From Clostridia bacterium (GTDB lineage Bacteria; Bacillota; Clostridia; Christensenellales; UBA1242), in assembly GCA_009929275.1 (NCBI GenBank), contig SAAW01000002.1, positions 67,171 through 106,921 of the forward strand: DNA of 39,751 nucleotides. Reading direction: 5' to 3'. The notes beneath the pieces were generated by a model. It was not told the origin of the DNA. It worked only from the letters and a program-made list of their open reading frames with translations, and ran no database searches. A program made the translations under genes and the position numbers. This document shows, in pieces, positions 15,331 through 23,569 of the stretch (position 1 is the stretch's first letter; each line of letters starts with the position of its first letter).

Positions 15331-17084
15331 TCACTAAAGTTATTTGTTTGATATATTGTGTTTATTCCATTTTTTAGTGTTGCCACAAGATTGTTTCTGT
15401 ATGTGGAATAGTTGTCTTTGGCAACTTCGTCGAAAAGTTTTTCAAACAAAGTTTGATTATATGAGATAGAAGTTTTTTCGCTTGTTAATTTTGAGAACAC
15501 ATTTGCAAAAGTCAAAGTGTTAAGTTCGGTTCGTGATGTAAACAAATTCTTTAAAGTCCCTGTGTAAAGAACAATGTGATAGCCTGTATAATTATCATTT
15601 TCCTCAAAGATTAAGTCCATTGACCCAACTTTTCCTGTTCCATTATTATACAAATTTCTCACAGAATCTGTGAAACTTTCCACCATAGCGCTCGTTTCTG
15701 TGCCAACAACATAGTCATATTCTGCGTTAATTATGCCGGTGTCCACATTGTATTTATAAAGATAACTGTTAAAAATCTCAACTATTTCAGTCAAATTTGT
15801 TTTGTTTTTGAGTGCGTTTTCTAAGTTTTCATATAGTTTTTTAACACTAATTTTCACTTCATTTCCATTTTCGTCCAAAACATTTTCGCCAGTTTCAAGG
15901 TCTCTTTCAGTTGCGTAAGTGTTTTCTGTGGACTTCAAATTCTTTATTATTGTGGTGATGGCTTCGCTTGATAATTTTGTGTTTGCCTCTGCTGTGCTAA
16001 TGGCTGAAGTTTGATCATCACTCAATTTTATCAAAATGTGAGTGCAAGTGATTAGGGTCTCATCGCTCGTTTGACCATAATAAACATAATTTTTTCTATT
16101 CGTTGTCCCTGTCAAGTCTCCATAAAATTTAGTGCTCAAATTGTTGTATGTCGCCATATTTTCCAAATATCTTTCTTTATAGACTGAAACAATTTCTTCC
16201 AAACGAGCGGAACTCACAACATAAGCACCTGTTGTGCCATCTTCATTTTGAATTAATGGGTCATAGGTATAGCCATTATTAGCCTCATAAATTTCTTCAA
16301 ATTTTGTCAATTTTTGACTTTTATAGTTGCTTTCAAAAAGTCTTGTCATTTCTCTTTCAAACACTGCAGAATCAGTCATATCCGTGTAGCCATAACTCTT
16401 TTGAGATGTTTTGAGAGCGGTGAGATATTTTCTCCAAACCAAAGCCTTGTAGTCACTGCTACTTCCGCTGATATATTTTTTATATTTAAAACTATTTATA
16501 GCATAATTTATTGCGTCGTTGTATGTTGTCAAAGTAACGTCATTTTTGACAGTCAGAGTGTCCTCTTTTAAAGTTTGAATAAGAACGGCATTCCCAAAAA
16601 TATTCACAAATTTAGTTTCATAACTTGCTTGTGGGTCATAATCAGGGTCAATTTCCTCTTCGTCTGCTGTCACTTCGTCTGAACTAAGTTTAAAATCATT
16701 TCTTACTTGCTCAACATATGTGTTAAGCGAACTCTTCATATAATCCCAGCAGTTCGACACGATTTTACGGTAGTCATCACTTGTGAGAGTATATTTCTCG
16801 TCGGCTAAATTATCAATGTAGTCAAGCATATATTCCTGATTGACAAGTTCCTCAATAGTCAGTTTGAAAGACTGCTCCGCAGTGTAGCCATAAGAAGAAT
16901 AATATTGATATCCTCCGTTATTATAGCCATTGATAAGGTTTTCCCTCGTTATGGAAATGTCTCCACTCGTCGCCACAATAGACGACAAAGCAGCGTAGTT
17001 GTTTGTATCAAACAGATTACACCCCGTGAGAACGGATATAAACGAAAATAGAAACACCAGTAATACAGCAATTTTTTTCTTCAC
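15318..17084 (-). CDS. PrsA/SurA-type foldase lipoprotein (parvulin-like)
   Basis: A 588-residue lipoprotein, likely an extracytoplasmic chaperone or peptidyl-prolyl isomerase that helps exported proteins fold. The signal peptide ends in VLTGCN, with the lipidated Cys at about residue 22. A SurA_N-like helical region (ISITRENLINGY..., about 35-320) leads to a parvulin-like segment starting THILIKL near 345 and ending GYHIVLYTG near 510. The intervening parvulin core is divergent, so enzymatic activity is uncertain. Start: GTG at 17084, because GGAG lies 6 nt before it; the in-frame ATG at 17096 overlaps that site and has none of its own. A PrsA-type gene directly after mfd is common in Clostridia. 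It has its own promoter (17165-17193). Confidence 0.82.
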   Translation of the reverse strand: MKKKIAVLLVFLFSFISVLTGCNLFDTNNYAALSSIVATSGDISITRENLINGYNNGGYQYYSSYGYTAEQSFKLTIEELVNQEYMLDYIDNLADEKYTLTSDDYRKIVSNCWDYMKSSLNTYVEQVRNDFKLSSDEVTADEEEIDPDYDPQASYETKFVNIFGNAVLIQTLKEDTLTVKNDVTLTTYNDAINYAINSFKYKKYISGSSSDYKALVWRKYLTALKTSQKSYGYTDMTDSAVFEREMTRLFESNYKSQKLTKFEEIYEANNGYTYDPLIQNEDGTTGAYVVSSARLEEIVSVYKERYLENMATYNNLSTKFYGDLTGTTNRKNYVYYGQTSDETLITCTHILIKLSDDQTSAISTAEANTKLSSEAITTIIKNLKSTENTYATERDLETGENVLDENGNEVKISVKKLYENLENALKNKTNLTEIVEIFNSYLYKYNVDTGIINAEYDYVVGTETSAMVESFTDSVRNLYNNGTGKVGSMDLIFEENDNYTGYHIVLYTGTLKNLFTSRTELNTLTFANVFSKLTSEKTSISYNQTLFEKLFDEVAKDNYSTYRNNLVATLKNGINTIYQTNNFSDLYN

Positions 17085-17164
17085 AATAGACTCCATTTAT
17101 GCTAAAAATTTTTTTAAAATTTAAAGTTTAGCAAGATTTTTTTGCTTATAGTTTAGCAACCTAA

Positions 17165-17193
17165 ATTATACAATAAACTCATCACAAAATCAA
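17165..17193 (-). promoter_or_regulatory. Promoter of the PrsA-like gene
   Basis: Minus strand: TTGATT (17188-17193), 17 bp, TATAAT (17165-17170), starting just after the mfd stop. The roughly 75-nt leader holds the direct repeat TTGCTAAACT twice and short inverted repeats, so some leader folding is possible. Confidence 0.7.
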
Positions 17194-17197
17194 ATAA

Positions 17198-20100
17198 TTA
17201 TTCGAATTTTTGACAATAAATTAAAAATGAAATTAACGACTCTTCTTGTTTTTCTTTATTTTGCTCTTTTTTTAAAGAAATTATTGGCGATTTATCACTT
17301 TTTAATACAAAATCAACCGACGGTGAAGAGAGAAATTTGTATAGAGGTTTTTTGAGAATATCTTCATAAAAAGTTATAGTTGTCTCAAATTCATTAAGAA
17401 CGATGTGTTTAATAAGGACTTTTTGCCCCAAATTTTTGATAAATCCCACTTTACAGAGTTGAACTGTGGGCTGAGGAATTGGACCAAACTTGCTTGCAGT
17501 CTCATTTAAGAGATCAGTCAATTCTTTTTGAAAGTGAATTTTGCTCACTTTTGTGTAGAATAAAATCCTTTGTTCATTTGTTGAAATATAGTCTTGTGGC
17601 ACATAGGCAGAAAGAGAAAGGTCCAGTTTGATTTCCCGCACTTCATTCACTTTTTCGCCTCTAAGTTCCTTCACCGCCTCGTTTAAGAGTTTAACATAAA
17701 GGTCAAAGCCCACTTGTTGCATATGTCCACTCTGACTTCTGCCTAGAACATCGCCCGCACCGCGAATTTCAAGGTCCCGAAGAGCAAGTTTATAGCCACT
17801 GCCAAAGTCCGAAAACTCCATAATTGCATCAAGGCGTTTGTAAGCGTCTGTGCTTAAAATCTTATTTTTTGAAAAACTAAAATATGAGTATGCTTCAATG
17901 CCACTTCGCCCAATCCTGCCACGAAGTTGATAGAGTTGACTTAAGCCTAGTTTATCCGCATCAATTACAAAAAGAGTGTTTGCATACGGAAGATCAATCC
18001 CATTTTCAATGAGAACTGTTGAGATCAAAATCTGAGTTTTTCGGCTGTATAAATCATATATTGCACTTTCCAAAGTTTTTGTGTTCATCTGTCCGTGAGC
18101 AAGCCCAATCTTTGCCTCTGGCAAGAGAGATTTTAGGTGAGCATAAAAATTGCCAATTGTTTCCACACGATTATAGACGACAAGCACTTGTCCTTCCCTC
18201 GCGAGTTCTTTTTTGCAAGCGTCCACCAAAATATTATCGGAATAGTCAATCACTGCCGTGGCAATCTTTTTCCTGTCCTTTGGTGCGGTGGAGAGAAAAC
18301 TCACATCGCGAATGCCCGAAAGTGACATATAAAGCGTGCGTGGAATTGGAGTCGCCGAGAGAGAAAGCACGTCCACCGTGAGTTTTTTATTCTTCAATTT
18401 TTCTTTATCTTCCACTCCAAAGCGTTGTTCTTCGTCAACAATGATAAGCCCCAAATTTTTAAACTTAACATCATCACTCAAAAGGCGATGTGTTCCGCAA
18501 ATTATGTCAATTTTGCCGTCTAACAAATTGCTCAAAATTTCTTTTTGTTCACTATTTGACTTAAACCTGTTTATAACGCCCACTTCCACCAAAAAATTCT
18601 TCATTCTTGAAGCAGTTGTTGCAAAATGCTGTTCACAAAGAATTGTTGTGGGGCAAATGAAAGCCACTTGTTTACCGTCTTGAATGGCTTTGAATGCAGC
18701 CGCCAAAGCCACTTCAGTCTTGCCAAACCCAACATCGCCACAAAGAAGCCTGTCCATCACACGACTGCTTTCCATATCTTTTTTGATTTCACGCAAGGCT
18801 TGCACTTGGTCGTCTGTGTAGGGAAAAGGGAACGCACTTTCAAACGCACTTTGAAGATATGTGTCTTTTGAATAGACATATCCTTTGGCATTTAGTCTTT
18901 GTCCATACACTTTCAAAAGATCAAACGCCATTTTTTTTAGAGAAGACTTCACTTTTTGCTTAATTTTATAGAACTCTGCCCCGCCGATTTTGTTAAGTTT
19001 TGGTGTCACCTCACCCGAATATAATGACAGCAAATCACTGTTTTCGCTCGGCACATAGAGTCTGTCTTTATTCAAATATTCAATGACAATATAGTCCCTG
19101 TAAACATCAGTTATTTTTATGCTTTTTATCTCCACACATTTGCCAATCCCGTGAACTTCGTGGACGACATATTGCCCAACCTCTGGCAAGAAATTTCTGC
19201 CTTCAATTCCTTTTTTTTCATTTTTCAAACTTTGATGCGCCAAAAGGTCAAAGATGCCCACGATGACAATCTTTTCAAGTTCAAAGTGGAGCGAATAGAA
19301 AATATCTATTGTAAGCAAGTTTATTTTTCCAGTTCTAATCTCTTCAAAATTTTTCGCTTCGAAAGTTTCAATACTTTTTTCAATAAAAAAAGTCTTAATT
19401 TTATTTTTTAAAGCAATGTTTTTGCAACTGATAATAACAGTATAGCCGTCACTTAAAAAACCTTTCATATCTTGTGTAAGTTCAAGAAGTCGACTAAAAT
19501 ATTTTGATGTGTGACCGCACTCAAAGTTCACAACATTATCACTATTAAAAATCTTGTTTTGCGACAAAAGCCTTGAAAAAGCAACAAGCGGATAACCACC
19601 ACTAAATCCACTTAGAATTTCTTTTTTTGTTGAATAAAACTCCATATTTTTTGGCAAAAACTCGCCTTTTAGAGAAAGATTCAAAAAATTTGTGGCATTT
19701 TCGTCTTCAATTTGTTTTATTTCATCTAAAATTAACTTTGGCTCGTCAAAAATAATTCGCACTTCTTTGCATAAATAGTCAAAAACTGTCGCCCCAAATC
19801 CTTCAAAAAAAGGCAAGAAAAAAACATTTGAAACATTTGAAATATTTTCGTCAAATAGTTCAAGTTGTTTGTTCACAACGCTCATAAGTTGCACCATACT
19901 TTCGGGTGAAAGGTTGAGTTTTGCAACGTCTTGCCTAATTTTTTGTGTTATCTCTTTTTTTTCTTCATCAAAAATATTTAAAAAAGAAAATGACGGGATT
20001 TCCAGTTCACTGCAAACTTTTTTTGAGTGAAATGTGATTATATCAAAATAATTTATACTGTCAATCTCGTCGTCAAAAAAACTTATTCTCACTGGATTTT

Positions 20101-20617
20101 CAGCATTTATGGCAAAAACGTCCAAAATGTCGCCACGAAAAGCAAAATCTCCACTTTCCGCCACGATATCTTGCTTTGAATAGCCCATTGACATAAGTTT
20201 TTTTATAATTTCACGAGGATTATAACTCTTTCCTTTTTTTAAAGTTAGATTTTTCCCCAGCACAAATTCCTTTCTAGGCAATCTTTGAAAAAGTGCGTCG
20301 GGGGTCACAAGCAAGACGTCAAAATCCTCTTTTGAAAGGGCGTCAACAACTTTAAGAAGTCTTTTATAATCTGCATTTTGCCTATCGTTAAAGGTAATGA
20401 GCAAAGGGATTTTTTTGTAGATTGATATAACTCTTTTGCCATAGGAAGAAATCATATTTTCATATTTTTCAAGCATTTCAAAATCTTTTGCCACAATCAT
20501 CATTTTTCCATGAAAAAAACAAGGTAAAAAAGTCTTTTCACCCTCGTTCATTCCGCTTATTGTGACTTGATTAAAACGCTCAATCTCGTCTATTTTTGCC
20601 TTTAATCTATTCATCAT
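17198..20617 (-). CDS. mfd: Transcription-repair coupling factor Mfd
   Basis: A 1139-residue ATP-driven translocase that removes RNA polymerase stalled at DNA lesions and recruits the UvrABC repair system. Order of parts: degenerate UvrB-like N-terminus (about 1-330), CarD-like RNA polymerase interaction domain (VGQYVVHEVHGIGKC near 475), helicase core with Walker A GDVGFGKTE near 624 and DEEQRFG near 725, second RecA-like lobe with QLRGRIGRSG near 900, and a C-terminal TRCF domain. Length is normal. It begins 11 nt inside pth, so the genes are probably translationally coupled. It belongs to the glmU-like/pth/mfd unit transcribed from 21926-21954. Confidence 0.97.
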   Translation of the reverse strand: MMNRLKAKIDEIERFNQVTISGMNEGEKTFLPCFFHGKMMIVAKDFEMLEKYENMISSYGKRVISIYKKIPLLITFNDRQNADYKRLLKVVDALSKEDFDVLLVTPDALFQRLPRKEFVLGKNLTLKKGKSYNPREIIKKLMSMGYSKQDIVAESGDFAFRGDILDVFAINAENPVRISFFDDEIDSINYFDIITFHSKKVCSELEIPSFSFLNIFDEEKKEITQKIRQDVAKLNLSPESMVQLMSVVNKQLELFDENISNVSNVFFLPFFEGFGATVFDYLCKEVRIIFDEPKLILDEIKQIEDENATNFLNLSLKGEFLPKNMEFYSTKKEILSGFSGGYPLVAFSRLLSQNKIFNSDNVVNFECGHTSKYFSRLLELTQDMKGFLSDGYTVIISCKNIALKNKIKTFFIEKSIETFEAKNFEEIRTGKINLLTIDIFYSLHFELEKIVIVGIFDLLAHQSLKNEKKGIEGRNFLPEVGQYVVHEVHGIGKCVEIKSIKITDVYRDYIVIEYLNKDRLYVPSENSDLLSLYSGEVTPKLNKIGGAEFYKIKQKVKSSLKKMAFDLLKVYGQRLNAKGYVYSKDTYLQSAFESAFPFPYTDDQVQALREIKKDMESSRVMDRLLCGDVGFGKTEVALAAAFKAIQDGKQVAFICPTTILCEQHFATTASRMKNFLVEVGVINRFKSNSEQKEILSNLLDGKIDIICGTHRLLSDDVKFKNLGLIIVDEEQRFGVEDKEKLKNKKLTVDVLSLSATPIPRTLYMSLSGIRDVSFLSTAPKDRKKIATAVIDYSDNILVDACKKELAREGQVLVVYNRVETIGNFYAHLKSLLPEAKIGLAHGQMNTKTLESAIYDLYSRKTQILISTVLIENGIDLPYANTLFVIDADKLGLSQLYQLRGRIGRSGIEAYSYFSFSKNKILSTDAYKRLDAIMEFSDFGSGYKLALRDLEIRGAGDVLGRSQSGHMQQVGFDLYVKLLNEAVKELRGEKVNEVREIKLDLSLSAYVPQDYISTNEQRILFYTKVSKIHFQKELTDLLNETASKFGPIPQPTVQLCKVGFIKNLGQKVLIKHIVLNEFETTITFYEDILKKPLYKFLSSPSVDFVLKSDKSPIISLKKEQNKEKQEESLISFLIYCQKFE

Positions 20618-21140
20618 TAATTAGATCCAAAATTTTTTCTGTCGCTTCATTAATTGCCTCATTAATAATTTTTAAATTCTCTTCGTCTATTCTGCTCAAA
20701 ACATAGTCTTTTAAATCAGTCTTTTCATTTTCTTCTCTTCCTGCACCAATCCTAACCCTTTTGAAATCTTCTGTTTGAAGACGAAAAACAATATTTTTGA
20801 GTCCATTATGCGTGCCAGCACTGCCGTGTTCACGATATCTTGTCGTTCCCTTTTTTAAATCAATGTCGTCGCAGATGACAACGATATCTTTACTTTCAAT
20901 CTTATAATAATCCGCAAATTCTTTCACTGCGTTTCCGCTGAGATTCATATAGGTGAGCGGTTTCATCAAAAAAACAATCTCGTTTCCACACTTTCCTTGC
21001 CCATAAAGTGAGTTAAATTTCGCCTTGTTTAAACTTATTCCCAACTTTAAAGCCATTTTGTCAATGCACATAAATCCAAGGTTGTGATATGTCAAAGCAT
21101 ACTCACTCCCCGGATTACCAAGTCCCACAATCAACTTCAT
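20607..21140 (-). CDS. pth: Peptidyl-tRNA hydrolase
   Basis: A 177-residue enzyme that recycles tRNA by cleaving peptidyl-tRNA released from ribosomes. It shows GLGNPG (6-11) and the catalytic His 19 in TYHNLGF; the usual residue before the His is Arg, here Tyr. MNLSGN (65-70), DDID (91-94) and HNGLKN (111-116) supply the other conserved Asn and Asp residues. The ribosome-binding site AGGAGAGG lies within the end of the upstream glmU-like gene, and start and stop overlap as ATGA. Its 3' end overlaps mfd. This glmU-pth-mfd order is the classic Firmicute arrangement. Confidence 0.97.
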   Translation of the reverse strand: MKLIVGLGNPGSEYALTYHNLGFMCIDKMALKLGISLNKAKFNSLYGQGKCGNEIVFLMKPLTYMNLSGNAVKEFADYYKIESKDIVVICDDIDLKKGTTRYREHGSAGTHNGLKNIVFRLQTEDFKRVRIGAGREENEKTDLKDYVLSRIDEENLKIINEAINEATEKILDLINDE

Positions 21141-21919
21141 TTTTCCTCTCCTTTAATGACGCTAAACGGTTTTGTCACAGTGCCATCTTTCAACTTCGCC
21201 TTTGTCAAAATTGAAGAACTAACAACGCATTTCTCGCCAACAATACTATCCGTTATCACATTGTTTTCATTAAGAATTGCGCCGTCTTCAATCACAGTTT
21301 CGCCTTTGAGAACATTGTTTGATAGTATTTTGACATTCTTCCCAATTTTGACATCACACTCCACATATGTGCTCCTGCCATCAAAAATTTCAACTCCATT
21401 TTTAAGGTGTTTTTCCAAAATATTTTCTTTCATAATCTCTCGCGCTTTGCATAAAGATAGAAAATCAAAAACAGAGAAAAAATCGTCTTTTGAGAGAAAA
21501 TTCGCCTCTGAACTCATCACAAAGTTGCCTTTTTTAAGGGCAGAAGATTTGAAGATATACCCTCGTGGAAGTTTGCAAAAATCCAAATTTTTCGTAATTG
21601 CATAGTCAAGTGCATCTCTGACAACTTCTTGCGAAACAAGTGGAGTGTCGCCATAAAGCACAAGCAAAAAATCCTCATTTTTAACAAAATGCTTCGCCAC
21701 ATCACAGGCAGATTGCCCCTCCAAAATGTCTGCTTTCTCACTTTCAAAGTCGCTTACAGCTTCACTCACCCAGCCGACGACATTTCTTCCCAAAATGTCT
21801 TTTGAAAGAAATTTTTTCAATTTGTCTTGAATGAGAATAATTGCACGAACTTTACTTTCTTCCATTTTTTCAAATTGAAATTCTGTTAAAATGTCTGTTT
21901 CTAAAATAAATTTTTCCAT
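21137..21919 (-). CDS. Degenerate, shortened GlmU-like protein
   Basis: A 260-residue protein in the position where Firmicutes carry glmU (upstream of pth and mfd). GlmU normally makes UDP-GlcNAc and has about 450 residues: an N-terminal uridylyltransferase and a C-terminal acetyltransferase. Here residues 85-100 (LLVLYGDTPLVS) match the uridylyltransferase Asp motif, but the essential N-terminal Gly-rich loop (GxGTRM) is absent and the QLGTGHA region is unrecognisable. Residues 178-260 (TYVECDVKIGKNVKI...) match the first hexapeptide coils, and the protein stops near the PFAxxRP region, so the acetyltransferase active site is missing. It is probably not catalytic; a structural or regulatory role is speculation. 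The ATG lies 6 nt after a -10 box with no ribosome-binding site (candidate leaderless). Confidence 0.72.
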   Translation of the reverse strand: MEKFILETDILTEFQFEKMEESKVRAIILIQDKLKKFLSKDILGRNVVGWVSEAVSDFESEKADILEGQSACDVAKHFVKNEDFLLVLYGDTPLVSQEVVRDALDYAITKNLDFCKLPRGYIFKSSALKKGNFVMSSEANFLSKDDFFSVFDFLSLCKAREIMKENILEKHLKNGVEIFDGRSTYVECDVKIGKNVKILSNNVLKGETVIEDGAILNENNVITDSIVGEKCVVSSSILTKAKLKDGTVTKPFSVIKGEEK

Positions 21920-21925
21920 ATCTAA

Positions 21926-21954
21926 ATTTTAGTTTTATTTTATTGTTTTGTCAA
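21926..21954 (-). promoter_or_regulatory. Consensus promoter of the glmU-like/pth/mfd unit (leaderless type)
   Basis: Minus strand: perfect TTGACA (21949-21954), 17-bp spacer, TAAAAT (21926-21931), then only 6 nt to the ATG at 21919. The -35 overlaps the tadA stop codon. No purine-rich ribosome-binding site is present, so the mRNA probably starts at or next to the A of ATG. Confidence 0.75.
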
Positions 21955-22655
21955 TTAAAGTATTTTTTCTCGCCCCACAAAGTCACAATTTTTATTCTTT
22001 TTTTCCCAAATTCACTTTTGTTTATAAATTCAAAAATTTCTTTTGCTTCTCGTTTTAAAAAATTTTCACAAATAACAGGGATTGTGTTCATACTTTTAAT
22101 GTCTTCAATCACAGCCACGACTTGTCCACTTTCCACCTCGCAAAATTTCATTTTTTCAAGGCTAAAAACAAATGTTTTTTCACAAATATTTTTCCCAAGA
22201 ACTTTTTTTTCTGCGTTTTTATCTCTCACTTTTTTAAAAAATCTAAGAAGAATATCCTTACATTCTTTTTCATTTTCATTTGAAATAACCTCCACCTTTT
22301 TCTCTAAATGCTTGTTTTGCAATATTTCGGCACAGGAAAAAGCCAAGTTTTCATCTTTCGCTCCAAACACAACTTTTTTTATCCTCGCGTTTGCAATTGC
22401 CCCCGAACACATCACACAGGGCTCCAGTGTCACATACATTTCACAATCATCAAGCCTAAAACTTTTCAGTTTTTTGCACGCTTTATCAATCGCCAAAATC
22501 TCTGCGTGATAAAGTGCATTTTGAGCAGTTTCTCGCTTATTATATGAGCGTGAAATCACTTTGCCGTCTTTTACGACAACAGCCCCAACCGGCACTTCAC
22601 CATTTAAAAAAGCTTTTTCAGCCTGTTTTAAGGCAATTTTCATAAAGTTTTGCAT
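21951..22655 (-). CDS. tadA: tRNA-specific adenosine deaminase TadA with C-terminal extension
   Basis: A zinc deaminase that converts A34 to inosine in the tRNA-Arg(ACG) anticodon. Residues 1-150 are a complete TadA: zinc ligand His 50 and catalytic Glu 52 (HAE), zinc ligands Cys 80 and Cys 83 (PCVMC). The family is about 150-165 residues, but this protein has 234. The last 80 or so (from about 155, KNAEKKVLGKNICEKTF...) contain a beta-rich segment (VESGQVVAVIEDI) I do not recognise. It starts 16 nt inside the M14 peptidase gene with an AAGGAAAAG ribosome-binding site, so the two are coupled. The frame is continuous; the extension is not a read-through artefact visible here. Confidence 0.92.
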   Translation of the reverse strand: MQNFMKIALKQAEKAFLNGEVPVGAVVVKDGKVISRSYNKRETAQNALYHAEILAIDKACKKLKSFRLDDCEMYVTLEPCVMCSGAIANARIKKVVFGAKDENLAFSCAEILQNKHLEKKVEVISNENEKECKDILLRFFKKVRDKNAEKKVLGKNICEKTFVFSLEKMKFCEVESGQVVAVIEDIKSMNTIPVICENFLKREAKEIFEFINKSEFGKKRIKIVTLWGEKKYFN

Positions 22656-23500
22656 TCTTCTTTTCCTTTTTTCAACAATTTTAACACAATATCTTTGTTT
22701 TCCCTAAATATTTCTTTCAAGTGAACTAGCCCAATTGGATGAGAAATCCTCTCATCTCCCACCTCAATTGTGAATCCAACAATATTCAGTTTCATCAGGC
22801 AATAGTCTTTATATCCCCCAGCACTATTTTTTGTGAAAATGGGCATATAATTATTTTCCTGTTCAATAATTTTAATATATTCTTCTTGTCTTTTCAACGT
22901 GTCTTTGCTTTGCCCAAAAAATCCATAGTAGAAAACCTTGCCTTTACTATGAAAAGAAAGAGTCACCTTTGGGCGAACTTTTTTTGTGAGAGAAATAAGA
23001 CTTTTCACCTCTCTTTCTGAGTTCGGACGCTTGCCAATATAATTTTCAGCAGACGGCATAATTTTTGTGTTTTTTATACCCTGCCCCCAAAAACAATCAA
23101 AATTAACATTAAGGTCGACGCCGTTTGCGTTTGCCTTAAAGAATTTTTTGTCGCTTTTTTTGAGAATATTTTTAATTATTTTTCGCTTTTTTTTGTCTTT
23201 AATAAAATTCCCCCCGCAAAGACAAATCCTCAACCCGTCAGGATTCATCAGAGGGACAACGACAACTTTTCCATTTATTGCAAAATTTGAAAGATATTTC
23301 ACAAGTTCCACACACAAAAATGAAGTTATATATTCCCTTGCGTGAATTCCCCCTTGCACCAAAACGACATTATCGTCGCCATTGCCCAAAGTGAAACTTA
23401 AAAGGTCGCTCCCAAGTTCACTTTTACCAAACACTTCACAATTTGTAATTTTTTTGAGATTTTTCAATTCGTTTTGTAGTTTTTCATATATTTTATTCAC
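22640..23500 (-). CDS. M14-family zinc carboxypeptidase (cytoplasmic, peptidoglycan-peptide type)
   Basis: A 286-residue metallopeptidase without signal peptide or LysM domain. Zinc ligands: His 53 and Glu 56 in GGIHARE, and His 184 in LSFHSKG; the catalytic Glu is 246 in FTIEVGDE. PLMNPDGL (83-90) and GVDLNVNFD (127-135) are also family motifs. It most resembles gamma-D-glutamyl-meso-diaminopimelate peptidases (MpaA/YqgT type), so cleavage of murein peptides during recycling or sporulation is inferred. Start: GTG at 23500, which has no ribosome-binding site but lies 7 nt after a -10 box. tadA begins within its last codons. Confidence 0.85.
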   Translation of the reverse strand: MNKIYEKLQNELKNLKKITNCEVFGKSELGSDLLSFTLGNGDDNVVLVQGGIHAREYITSFLCVELVKYLSNFAINGKVVVVPLMNPDGLRICLCGGNFIKDKKKRKIIKNILKKSDKKFFKANANGVDLNVNFDCFWGQGIKNTKIMPSAENYIGKRPNSEREVKSLISLTKKVRPKVTLSFHSKGKVFYYGFFGQSKDTLKRQEEYIKIIEQENNYMPIFTKNSAGGYKDYCLMKLNIVGFTIEVGDERISHPIGLVHLKEIFRENKDIVLKLLKKGKEECKTL

Positions 23501-23507
23501 ACTTTTA

Positions 23508-23535
23508 GTTATAAAAAAATTTTTTATTATGTTAA
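23508..23535 (-). promoter_or_regulatory. Promoter of the M14 peptidase-tadA unit (leaderless type)
   Basis: Minus strand: TTAACA (23530-23535), 16 bp, TATAAC (23508-23513), then 7 nt to the GTG start at 23500. No ribosome-binding site is present. Confidence 0.55.
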
Positions 23536-23569
23536 AAATATATAAATAGTAAAAAATTTAAAAAAATAT

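Noticed and set aside
18019..18683. Plus-strand frames of 115-120 codons inside mfd
   Set aside because: Antisense to the highly conserved helicase core of mfd; no promoter, ribosome-binding site or recognisable domain.
21084..22509. Long plus-strand frames (173 and 188 codons) opposite the glmU-like gene and tadA
   Set aside because: Composition is that of complementary strands (Ser/Phe/Leu-rich), while the minus-strand frames carry real family motifs.
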